From Hordeum vulgare subsp. vulgare (taxonomy: Eukaryota > Streptophyta > Magnoliopsida > Poales > Poaceae): 64,000 bases of DNA. Positions 54,118-64,000 of the stretch are shown piece after piece. The notes under the pieces were generated by a model. The model saw only the letters and a program-made list of their open reading frames with translations, ran no database searches and was not told the origin of the DNA. A program made the translations under genes and the position numbers. Each line of letters begins with the position of its first letter. Position 1 is the first letter of the stretch. The stretch lies in NCBI RefSeq assembly GCF_904849725.1, contig NC_058523.1, positions 209,401,689 to 209,465,688 on the forward strand. Direction: 5' to 3'.

Positions 54118-54850
54118 CTAGACATTGAAATTGTTTCTCTGTACATGCATATAATGAGTTGAAGAAGTATACAAGTAATCCTTTTCTCTTTCGCTTACAC
54201 CATTTCTCTTCGAGAGGTGATCAACACAAAACTGTGAAGAATAATCATTTCCTTGAAGATAATTTCTGTGGAAGGTTAGATTGGCAGTAACAAGAAGTTT
54301 CTCAATCGTGGATTTTTCAAACCAAATTTTCTTATTTGGGGAGCCAATGCTGCGGATTTTTCCAATATACCGAGCAAAAACATATCCATTCTGTTTCTTG
54401 AATAATTTGAAGTTAGAATCAAGTGATTCATCGTCATCAATTGGAATGGGGCAATTATATCGTGAAAGTAGTTCTGGTTCAAGAGTTTTACTCTTGGCAA
54501 GCACACAACTTGTCCTAGGATATTGTTTGGGGTCCAGTGTGAGACATCCACATTTAGTTTTCTCACAAAGCCTAAACCTTCCTTTATTGGATACTTGTGA
54601 AGGATTGACTTCCTAAGGATATATCATAGAGTTCGATGAACTTTGACAATTTTTAGCATTACTGTATCAATCAATTCTTTCAACCTAGAATTTTTATCAT
54701 ACATAGAAAAAAAAAATCCTCTAAGGAGGAATTAGTCTCATCATTTGCATATCTTTTAGTGGCAACAATACATGTTTCAACAGTAGAGTCTGCGTTACCG
54801 TGCACTAGGAATTTTAGACAAGGTGACACAAAGTTATCATGATTATTTTA
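54118..54850 (-). pseudogene. Probable gag remnant of a Ty1/copia element
   Basis: Minus strand. One open piece (54504-54118) reads ..LFKKQNGYVFARYIGKIRSI and then GSPNKKIWFEKSTIEKLLV. This resembles the (V)YAKYIG..(I)WVPKS.. pattern near the end of gag in some grass copia elements. Upstream (about 54790-54620) another frame looks like the Lys/Glu-rich coiled-coil middle of copia gag. Many stops and shifts. The call is by pattern and memory only. Confidence 0.35.
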
Positions 54851-54978
54851 GATTGCTTGGCGAAGATATAAATATTTTACCTTGTGTTCACATCATGATA
54901 CATCTTTAATTATTCAATTATGGATTCCTTGTTAGGAGATCATTAAACGATTCTTAAAATCAACTAAAAGATAATTGA

Positions 54979-55434
54979 TACTTGTGATCTGCGTTGGCTT
55001 TTCCGTGAAATGGAACGGGTTATCACAACACAATATTGGTAAGTATTTACCTCAGTTATGAAACCAAGGTTTATCGAACCAATAGGAATGTTAACCACAA
55101 CCGTCTTCAGCGGTTGCACACAAAAGAACAAACAACATGCACCCAACGTGGGCAAGAGGGTTGTCAATCCCCTTGGTCTCGTTATTTGCAAGCAAGTAAG
55201 GTGTTTTGATAGTTGCAGATAATTGTAAATGGCAAACTAAAATAAATAAAAATTAAATGGTGGCAAGGTATTGAAGCTTTTGTAAATATGTTATGAATAG
55301 ACCACGGGGCAAAGTTTTCCCTAATGGCATTTGTCATGGAAACTTGCATATAGTGGGTAAACAAATTATTGTTGGGCAACTGACAGAAAAGCACATAGTT
55401 TTCACGGCAATGATCATGTGAATATATGCATCAC
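54979..55434 (-). repeat. 3' LTR of a minus-strand Athila-type element, distal part
   Basis: Minus-strand LTR tail: reads (reversed) CTTGTGATCTGCGTTGG at the left, then CAATCCCCTTGGTCTCG and GATCATGTGAATATATGCATCAC, where it stops at 55434. The proximal part continues at 62346 after the copia insertion. Confidence 0.65.
55430..55434. other. Target site duplication (left) of the BARE-like insertion
   Basis: atcac, versus gtcac at 62346-62350 on the other side; one mismatch, probably a later mutation. Confidence 0.6.
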
Positions 55435-56887
55435 TCTTGGGGAATGTTGCATGGGAAACAAAAAATTTCATACACGCACACAATATCTGGTGATGAGCAT
55501 CTACAAGAGCAGAGATTGTAGCTATATACCCTTGTAGATCGCTAACCGGAAGCATTAAAGAACGTGGTTGATGTAGTGGTACATCTTCGCGATCCAATCA
55601 CGACCCGTCCCACGAACTCCCGATCGAGCGCCGAACAGACGGCACCTCCGCGTTCAGCACATGTACAGCTTGATTACGTCTCCGCCTCCAGGATCGAGCG
55701 AGCGTGGGCGGAGTAGTATATGAGTTCTCCGGCAACATGACGACGTGGTGGTGCTATCCCGGCACGGCTACGCCTAGCGCTACCAAAACCGCAAACGGAG
55801 GAGAAAACGATCTAGGGAGAGAGAGGGGCGCCAAGGGCTTCGTGTGTGCTCTTCGGGCGCCCCCTGCTATCTATATATAGATGGAGGGGCGTGAGGAACA
55901 GCCTGCCCAAGACCTAGGGCGCAGCCAAGAGGGGAGGAGGTGGAATCCTAGTCTCCTTCCTTCCCTTCCATACAAAGGTGGACTTTCTACCTTTCCCAAC
56001 TGCATGGGCCTTGAGGGACTTGTGTGCATGGCCCAATAAGGCCACGACGTCTCCCCTCAGCCCATGCCAACACTTGGGACGTGGAAGAACCATTTTTGGA
56101 CTGCCAGACTCCTTAGGATGTTTCTGAGACCTTCTAGAAGCTTCCCGATACAATGCCGAAAAAATCCGAAACTTTTCCGGTAGCCAAAATATGACTTCCC
56201 CTATATAAATATTTACCTCCGTAACATTCTGGAGCTCCTCGTGGCGTCGGACATCTCATGCAGGACTCCGAACAACTTTCAGTTACTACCACACATAACT
56301 CATTAATACCAAATCATCACCAAACCTTAAGTGTGCAGACCCTGCGGGTTCGAGAACAATGCAGACATGACCGAGACACCCTCCGGTCAATAACCAAGAG
56401 CAGGACCTAAATGCCCATATTGGCTCCTACATATTCTATGAATGTCCTTATCGGTCGAACATCTATGTCAAGGATTCAGTTAATCCCGTATACTATTCCC
56501 TTTGTCCATCGGTATGTTACTTGCCCGAGATTTGATCGTCGGTATCTCTATACCTAGTTCCATCTCGTCACTGGCATGCCTCTTTACTTGTTCCGTAATA
56601 CAAAATCCCATGACTAACTCTTTAGTCACATTGCTTGCAAGGCTTGTTGTGATGTTGCATTACCGAGTGGGCCCCGAGATACCTCTCCGTCTCACGGAGT
56701 GACAAATCAAAGTCTTGATCCATACCAACCTAATAGACACCTTCGGAGATACCTCTAGAGCACCTTTATAGTCACCCAGTTACGTTGTGACGTTAGATAC
56801 ACACAAGTTATTCCTCTGATGTCCGGGAGTTGCATGATCTCATGGTCATAGGAACAGATACTTTGATATGCAGAAAGCAGTAGGAAC
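55435..56887 (-). repeat. BARE-like LTR copy 1 (lacks about 300 bp of its 5' end)
   Basis: Contains the TATATATAG box at 55872-55880 (minus), GC-rich U5/U3 segments and the conserved CGAGTGGGCCCCGAGATACC block (56663 on, plus-strand view). It stops after GCAGTAGGAAC at 56887, where copy 2 continues to 62345. Confidence 0.7.
55872..55880 (-). promoter_or_regulatory. TATA box of BARE-like LTR copy 1
   Basis: CTATATATA on the minus strand, at the expected promoter position of BARE/Angela LTRs. The equivalent segment is deleted in copy 2. Confidence 0.5.
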
Positions 56888-57130
56888 AATCTACGTACTA
56901 AGAAAAAGCGTTAAAGAACGTGGTTGATGTAGTGGTACGTCTTTGCGATCCAATCACGATTCGTCCCACGAACTCCCGATCGAACGCCAAACGGACGACA
57001 CCTCCGCCGAATCAAGAAAAGACTAAGGAGGAGGTGGAATCCTAGTCCCTTTCCTTACCTTCCATACAAAGGTGGGATTTCCACCTTTCCCAACTTCTTG
57101 GGCCTTGAGGGACTTGTGCGCTTGGCCAAA
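56888..57130 (-). repeat. BARE-like LTR copy 2, left part
   Basis: Restarts inside the LTR tail (TTAAAGAACGTGGTTGATGT at 56911, as at 55556) and lacks about 290 bases present in copy 1 (after CACCTCCGC). It ends at the gypsy LTR insertion. Confidence 0.65.
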
Positions 57131-60100
57131 TGTGAGGACCCCGACTTACGCGTCGAGATTGCCAAATTCACGTGTACAATGATCCCAGATATCAATGCTC
57201 ACTAAACACAGATACTGAATAACAAGAGTCGTACATCCGAATTTACCGGTTGATGCAATAAAGGACCATCATGGTCAAGTCTTACATAGATAAGGCCTAG
57301 AAGGTCAATCACACCAACACAACTACTAGCGGAATACTTGGTAGTAAACGGTAACCCATGCCATAAGCCTTAACCAACAGGCATTCTGACTCGAAAGCAT
57401 CCTAGTTCATGTGCCTGTCTCCGACGACGAATTCTTCTCCATACTCTGGTTCCTCCATGTATGGTCAATAAAATAACCGGTGGCAAGCCAATGAATACTT
57501 TGAATGTACTCACAAACAGCCCATGATATGGATAATGCAGTTGGTACGATAGTAAAGTAATATGCAGCCTTTGAAGAAAGCAGTTTTAATTGAAAATGAG
57601 CAGGTCTAGTACTTGTATGGATATGCATCATAAGGTAGATGGTAATCATAAGAACATGTTACAAATAACAATATATCTGCTAAGGGTTGAACACCTCAGG
57701 TTCATCCTTTATGCCATGTCCCTAGACTTGTCATATCAACTTACCTAGGTAACCCCTTAACACACACATATATATGGTTTATGCGGAAACGACTCGATGT
57801 AGTGTAAGCAGGATTACCCAACTTTCCTTGACCGTGGACATGGCTATTCGAATAGTTTGACACTCTACAAAGGTTGTACGTTGTACCCAAGAGATCCGGG
57901 AAACTTCCATGTCATGCACGACTCGCGGTATATAACATACCCGAGTTAAGTACCCGATCATTGCCTTTCCCCTCGCGACTCTAAACAAAGAGTCCACTCG
58001 ATTGGTACCCAGCCCACATGATGTACGTCTCTGGACCATATCATCCATGTGGGGACCAACGGTGTGCCCGGAACACGTAAAAACAACATAGTCTACCTAC
58101 CTGGTACGACCCCATCACGAGAGTGACCATATCACTCCCGCCACTAGAAATCCAGGCTCTTTGCTAGCACCGACCAAAGTAATCAACAAAGCCCCGTCCC
58201 ATAAAGGTGTATCATGGCCGCACATGTAAGGTTGGGACGGTCGACACATCATAAATCCAATCCCATTTTTGAAACCACTCATACAAAACCTTTCCATTAC
58301 ACCACTTCTTTCTCAAGTGGTCGTCCAGCTCAACATCATCATCCTTGAGCATTAGTGGGACCCGACGGAGTTTTTCGTAAAACCTTTGTTTTCATCTCTG
58401 TGTTAGCATCATCATGCATATGCTCATCCTATGCATAGCACTACTACTACTTGTCAACAATTTATCAGTGTGGCCCTCATAGATGGTAGGGTCATGCTCA
58501 ATGCAAGTGCTCGAGAGGAGCTATCGGAAACACCATGCAGGGGTGCACCCATTAATCTTAACATTATGCATGGAGTAAAGTAATCAATATGTCATGCATA
58601 GAATATTTTCTCACACATGGTCAAAGGACTACTTGCCTTAATCAGCTCGGTATTCGGGGTCTTCGAGGTCTTCGGGTCCAAGTCCTTCGTCAAATGCGTG
58701 ATCTATCATTTTAATAATAATAATAAGCACACTCAAAAACACAGCACAAACTCATTTTAAAAATGTTAACCTATTCTAAAAAATCCCATCTTTAGTTTCA
58801 AAATTGATTGTTTGTGTTTTTGAAGTAAAAAGGTATTTTTAAAATCTTATTAAGAGAAGCTAAAAATACTCAAACTAGGTATTTAATTAGTCTGTGCATA
58901 AATGTGTTTTTCAAACATTTGTCAGCACTAATAAATTCTACATTATTTTAAAAGAATTATGGTGAAAAAATATTGAAATTTGATTAAATATTTTATCCTG
59001 CAGAAATAATCTAAAATCAGGTTTAAAAAAATAAAAAGGGGCTCAGCCCATGGCCTCTCTCGGCCAGCACCTGGGCCGGCCCAACTGGCCAATCGGCCAG
59101 TCAGCCAACCAACTAGGCCAGGCGCGCGCGTGTTGCCAGGTTTAAACCTGACACGCGGGCCCTGCGGTCAGCGACAGAGAGGGGAGAGAGGGGGAGAGAT
59201 TGGTCACCGAAAAGTGGGACCCTCCTGTTGGGGTCGTCTTCCACCTCCACACAGAGAGGAGGGGAGGCACGCAATCAGCGACTCTGACATCCTCGTGACC
59301 AAGCAAACACAGAAACAGGCCCGTGGCATCTCTGCCTACCTGGTAGGGGTCGAGGCACCGACGGGGAGGTCATGTGTCATAGGAGAAGACGAGACCGCGG
59401 TAGAGGAGCTTCGGGTTGTGGTGGAGGAGGGTGTTCTGAGTAGAGAGAAGCTCAGGGGAATGTTGGAGAAGGTCCCTGAGCTCACTGCGGTCACTAGGAA
59501 GGCGAGAGGAGCTCGAGAGCGAGCCAGTAGCCCGAGATCTATGGAGCTCTGACGCGGAGGCGCCTCAGTCGATCTAGAGCACCGGGGCTCTCCTTGCTCA
59601 AGTGGGGATGGTGGGGGCTCTATTGGAGGTTGGGACGAGAGGTGTGAGATGCTAGAACGACGGGGAGGCCTATTTATAGAATGGCGACGGGGCACCGAGC
59701 GGGGGCAGCTATGCACGCGTGCTACGGGGCCACACCCTCCTAACCGTATCGGGCGCATGCGTGCATGCGTCGCCTGAGTCAGTGAAGAGGGGGAGAAGGG
59801 GGCCTTGAGGCTCCCCATGAGTTGGGTGTTTGTCGGGGGAGAGGAGAGACATCGAGGGGAGGTGAGAACTGGCCAGGGCTGACCTCCCTTGCTACGGGTG
59901 CGCCCTGTAGTGTGTCCAGAGTATAGCTTTGGCAAGCCACGGCATGCTGGCGCGCTCTGGCGAACTTTGGCCTTGCCTGGCTTGTCTGAGGGGTGGCTTA
60001 GATGCCCCTCGGTTTCTAGGAACCGAGAGGAGCAATGCTGGTCAAAGGGAGAGCTTAAAGAGGTTCTGCCAGCTTGGAACCATGAGCTAAATTGGGGTTT

Positions 60101-61194
60101 TTGTCTTACTTACTTGGAACCAAAGAAGGGTCACTCGTCTGCAGTTGAGGAGTGGTGCTGTCAATCTCTGCTGCGAGTTTGGAGAGAAGGGAGTGGGTGT
60201 AGAGAGTGGTAGATGTTGTTTGACCGATCTGGCTGAAGGTGTTTGATCTGGGTTTGGGCAGCTAACCTTCACTAATGTTGGTGAAACATAACATGATTGT
60301 GTTTTTAATGCAAAATTAGGATGCTCTACCAAATTTAAGCTCCATTGGACAATTTTAACAATGTAAACTTGAAAACACCCCGAAATGGATAGTTCTGCCT
60401 TACTAAAAGAAAATGTGAGCAAATTAATTCCTACAAATCCAATCTTTGGCACGGTCTCGTCATTTGGGGTATTGAGCACTCCTGCAAAGTTTTAGGCTAT
60501 TTGGACAAACTTTGCTATGTAGAGTTGCTTCAATTTGATTCTGGACACGAAGAGTTTTAGAATTATTTGGTGAACCAAACCACCTTGTATGGAGGTGAAA
60601 CTTGGCATGATCACTAAATATAGCTTGGGAAACGTGCTGGAATTTTCTGGGAGTTTATTGAGAATATTTCTTTGGAAATATTCCAAAAGGTCAAAACAGA
60701 CAGAATAGGTTTTCAAAGGTTTGCTCAAATATTTTGAACAAAAATAGGGTTTAAAACCTTATGTATGGAAAATATATGTCCTCTTAGTATCTCCAAATTT
60801 TCTCAGATTTTTCTAAGGTTGAAAAATAATTTTCCACTCAGAAATATCAGTTCTGCCCTTAGAAAAGGACATGCAAATAAAATAAAAATTATTTTATGAT
60901 TTTGGAGAGTTATAATAGTGCTAAAATCAGAATACAATATCTTGGTGAAGGCACCCCCTTGAAATTAGGGACTAGTAGTGCAAACTCCAAAGCAAGGTTT
61001 TAAATTAACAAAGATGAGAAAAAAAATATTTTTATGGAAATATCATGTTATCAAAATTATTTTTAGATCCACACACTCGAGCATACATACAATCAAATAC
61101 AACCATGGCACTCATAGCATTTGCTTAAAAAGTTTTAATAAACTCCAAATTTGAAAATACTACACTTGAGGCAAAGTGAAAACAGGGTGTGACA
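57131..61194 (-). repeat. Solo LTR of a long-LTR gypsy element (4.06 kb)
   Basis: Minus strand: TGTCACACCCTG at 61194 to ..GTCGGGGTCCTCACA at 57131. No internal domain. The flanks ccaaa (57126-57130) and cccaa (61195-61199) agree at four of five bases, consistent with a mutated target duplication in the BARE-like LTR. Related to the LTRs at 6240-11188 and 12536-14813 (shared reversed segment 57780-58270) and probably 1-2894. GC-rich open frames at 59130-59935 have low-complexity products and are not called. Confidence 0.7.
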
Positions 61195-62345
61195 CCCAAT
61201 AAGGCCACGACGTCTCCTCTCAGCTCATGCAAACCCTCGGTACGTGGTGGAACCCTTGGTGGACTTATGGAATCCTGCGGATGTTTCCGAAACCTTCTAT
61301 AAGCTTCCTGGTACAATACCGGAAAAACCTGAAACTTTTCTGGTAGCCAAAATATGACTTCCCATATATAGATCTTTACCTCTGGACCATTCCGGAGCTC
61401 CTCGTGACGTCCGGGATCTCATTTGGGACTCTGAACAACTTTCTGTTACTACCACACATAACCGATTAATACCAAATCGTCACCAAACATGAAGTGTGCA
61501 GACCCTGCGGGTTCGAGAACTATGTGGACATGATCAAGACACTCTTCGGCAATAACATATAGCGGGACCTGGATGCCCATATTGGCTCCTACATATTCTA
61601 CGAGTATCTCTATCGGTCGAACCTCTATGTCAAGGATTCAGTTAATCCCTTATACAATTCCCTTTTTCCATCGGTATGTTACTTCCCCGAGATTCGATCG
61701 TCCGTATCTCTATACCTAGTTCAATCTCGTTACTCGCAAGTCTCTTTACTCGTTCCGTAATACAAAATCCCGTGACTAACTCTTTAGTCAAATTGCTTGC
61801 AAGGCTTGTTGTGATGTTGCATTACCGAGTGGGCCCCGAGATACCTCTCCGTCACACGGAGTGGCAAATCCCAGTCTTGATCCATGCCAACCCAAAACAC
61901 ACCTTCGGAGATACCTGTAGAACATCTTTATTGTCACCCAATTATGGTGTGACGTTTGATACACACAAGGTATTCCTCCGGTGTTCGGGAGTTGCATGAT
62001 CTCAAGGTCATAGGAACAGATACTTTCACATGCAGAAAGCAGTAGGAACTGACACGATCATATGCTACGTTCATAGTTTGGGTCTTGTCCATCACATCAT
62101 TCTCCTAATGATGTGATCCCGTTATCAAACGATATATCATGTCTGTGGATAGGAAACCTTGACCATCTTTGATCAACGAGCTAGTCCTTCAGGGGCTCAC
62201 TAGGGACAGTGTGTTGTCTATGTATCCACACATGTATGTGAGTTTCCAATCAATACAATTCTAGCATGGATAATAAACGATTATCATGAACAAGGAAATA
62301 TAATAATAACCAAATTATTATTTCCTATAGGGCATATTTCCAACT
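61195..62345 (-). repeat. BARE-like LTR copy 2, right part
   Basis: Collinear with 56031-56887 of copy 1 and continues to the true LTR start (62042-62345), including AATACAATTCTAGCATGGAT and the terminal TATAGGGCATATTTCCAAC. Confidence 0.75.
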
Positions 62346-63439
62346 GTCACGTCCATAAAAAAATAGGACGAATCTTTCCTACACGTATTACTATTATTCC
62401 ACTCATCCACCGCTATTTAGCATGCAACTAGAGTATTAAGTAAAACAGAGTAATGCTTGGAGAACGATGACATGACGTAGAGAAAGTAAACTCAAGCAAT
62501 ATTAATAAACACCATCGTTTTATCATTAGTAACAGAAACACAAAGACGCATCTTGTCCCCTTCTTTCCCTGGGATATAGAAATTCGCCAGGTTGAACCTA
62601 CTACAAAGAACCTCTCTCACCAAAGAACTATCAACCTAGTTGTCCAAACTATTTCAGTAGATCGGAGAGAATTACAAACCTATCATAATCGTGCTCATAA
62701 GAATCATATAAAATTTTAGAGAAGACTCAAATATTTATGATGAATGATCTGAACATAAACCCAACATTCATCAGATCCCAATAAACGCACCTCACAAAAG
62801 TGCATTACATCGTGTGGGTTAAAGTGATGTTGCGATGACCATTGTATTGAAGATTAAGAGAGAGATTGCCATGTAGGTACTTGCCATGGACCTATAGGTC
62901 TATGGTGAACTACTCACACATCATCGTGAGGGCACAAAGGTTGATGAAGAGGCCCTCCATGATTGATCCCACTCCGGCACGGTGCTTGAACAGAGCTCCA
63001 GATGGCCTCCCATTGAAACAGAGACTTGCGGCAGCGTAAAAAGTGTTTCAAGAATGCATTTAGGGTTTTTGGATTAGATGATATTTTTTGGGCCAAACAA
63101 CAAAGTCGGGAGGGCAACGAGGGAGGCACAAGCCATCAGGGCACCCCCAGGGCGCGCCCTATTGGCTTGTGGATCCCTCGTGTGTCCTCCAGCCTTCTTC
63201 CGATATTCCGAGTCTTCTTTTGGTCCATAAAAATCACCAAAAAGTTTCAGGTCAATTGGACTTCGTTTGGTATTGAAAACCTATAAAGTGAAAAAACAAC
63301 AACTAGCACTGGGCACTGGGTCAATAGGTTAGTGCTAAAAAATAATATAAATTGGTAAATAAATACCCCAAAAGTATTGCAAAATGATAATATATTAGCA
63401 TGGAATAATCAAAATTATAGATACGTTGGAGACGTATGA
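62346..63439 (-). repeat. 3' LTR of the minus-strand Athila-type element, proximal part
   Basis: Minus strand: starts TCATACGTCTCCAACGTATC at 63439 (family start TGATACGTC, one base changed) and runs to 62346, where the BARE-like insertion splits it from 54979-55434. The GC-rich U3 contains GGGCGCGCCCTGGG (reversed). The words at 62390-62420 match 3845-3895 of the LTR at 3343-4832. Confidence 0.7.
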
Positions 63440-63453
63440 AGCATCCCCAAGGT
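63440..63453 (-). other. Polypurine tract of the right-hand Athila-type element
   Basis: Minus strand CCTTGGGGATGCT immediately upstream of the LTR start, the usual arrangement. It shows that this is a 3' LTR and that the element extends to the right. Confidence 0.6.
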
Positions 63454-64000
63454 TAATTCCTGCTCGCCCTCGAGTAGCTAAATGATAAAAACAGATTTTT
63501 TGATGTGACATGCTATCTATAATGTAATCTTATGCATGTATTCCCATTGAGAAATTATGAGTTAATAAATATTAACATAACAATACTTATAGGTATAGGC
63601 AGAAAAATAATTAATCTTTCAAACTATACGATCCTTAAAGAATGTTTTACCCCTATCCATCTTATTATATTAGCAAGGCATGACTCCATATTCACCGCAT
63701 TAATACAAATGCTAAGCACCATGGTGTCCAAGTCAGGCAATTGGATCGTACTTTGTCAATATGCATCAACTTTTTATTCTTCATGCAATACATCAGTGTG
63801 AACCATTGGACATAGCATAATGTTGAATAGAATATGGTGGTAGGTATCAAAGGGGTGAAAACTGGACAAGATAGTCTCACATCAACTAGGCGTACCAACG
63901 GTCTATGGAGATGCCCATCGATAGATATTCATGCAAGGAGTAGGTATTGGCATGCAAAGATGCACTAGAGATATAAGTGTGTGAAAGCTCCACTGAAGCT
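63454..64000 (-). mobile_element. 3' untranslated internal region of the Athila-type element (continues past the window)
   Basis: Includes the CTCGAGGGCGAGCAGGAATT word just upstream of the polypurine tract. The rest is AT-rich with no coding motif. The pol genes would lie to the right of the window. Confidence 0.55.

Larger units (their letters stand above)
55435..62345 (-). mobile_element. BARE-1/Angela/WIS-type copia remnant: two LTRs, no internal domain, plus a nested gypsy LTR
   Basis: Read on the minus strand, the right end (62345) starts with the signature GTTGGAAATATGCCCTATAG after a mutated first base. The left end (55435) corresponds to ..CAACATTCCCCAAGA, the usual CCCCAACA terminus with mutations. 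Between them are one LTR copy lacking its 5' part (55435-56887) and one lacking its 3' tip and a middle segment (56888-57130 plus 61195-62345). gag-pol is entirely absent. The flanking 5-mers atcac/gtcac support a single original insertion into the Athila-type LTR. Confidence 0.75.

Noticed and set aside
59130..59935. Long open frames on both strands (140 aa plus, 199 aa minus)
   Set aside because: They lie in the GC-rich block of a solo gypsy LTR. The products are Arg/Ser/Pro- or Glu/Gly-rich low-complexity chains without domains, and open frames on both strands are expected from GC content.
1..64000. DNA transposons (CACTA, Mutator, MITEs), Helitrons, host genes, CRISPR arrays
   Set aside because: I looked for CACTA ends, Stowaway/Tourist-type terminal repeats, transposase motifs and exon-intron genes with recognisable proteins, and saw none I could support.

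Overview
The window is intergenic DNA from a large grass genome, almost certainly Triticeae (wheat, barley, rye or Aegilops). It is close to wall-to-wall LTR retrotransposon sequence. I found no convincing host gene, no structural RNA gene that looks functional, no CRISPR and no prokaryotic features. The Triticeae assignment rests on recognisable repeat families. There is a BARE-1/Angela/WIS-type copia LTR (55.4-62.3 kb, minus). There are several Athila-lineage gypsy LTRs of the Sabrina/WHAM type (2.9-6.1, 14.8-16.0, 24.1-34.2, 55.0-55.4 and 62.3-64.0 kb). There is also a very long-LTR chromovirus whose LTR ends resemble the Erika/Sukkula group. Family names come from memory and are tentative; lineage calls rest on protein motifs and LTR/PBS/TSD structure.

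Layout. 1-2894: minus-strand piece of a long gypsy LTR. 2895-6113: Athila-type LTR pieces, two of them head to head. 6240-14813: a plus-strand gypsy element without coding capacity, with a 4.9 kb 5' LTR, tRNA-Met PBS, short internal region and damaged 3' LTR. 14814-about 16035: minus-strand Athila-type LTR fragment. About 16040-16722 and 43293-48550: two halves of one minus-strand Tat-lineage element. They are split by a 26.6 kb plus-strand Tekay-like chromovirus (16728-43287) with perfect 5-bp target duplications (accaa). That chromovirus has its gag zinc knuckle split by a complete 10.0 kb Athila-lineage element (24147-34156, TSD ccggc). 48579-52741: an isolated LTR related to the chromovirus LTR. 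52742-54978: unassigned DNA with a decayed copia gag. 54979-64000: the 3' end of a minus-strand Athila-type element. Its LTR is split by a minus-strand BARE-like LTR-LTR remnant (55435-62345), which itself holds a 4.06 kb gypsy solo LTR (57131-61194).

No element looks autonomous now. Every gag-pol has nonsense codons and frameshifts, many of the CAG to TAG kind expected from deamination of methylated cytosine.

The most unusual content is in the 5.65 kb LTRs of the chromovirus and their relative at 48.6-52.7 kb. These LTRs carry (a) two tandem tRNA-like modules with A box, B box and T-tract in the two chromovirus copies, (b) a 5S rRNA-like domain near the 3' end, (c) an internal Met-tRNA primer-site-like motif about 450 bp before the LTR end, and (d) short coding-like segments conserved at peptide level between diverged copies. 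Together they look like a composite LTR with embedded Pol III-type promoters and its own small gene, and this is the main candidate for an undescribed system.
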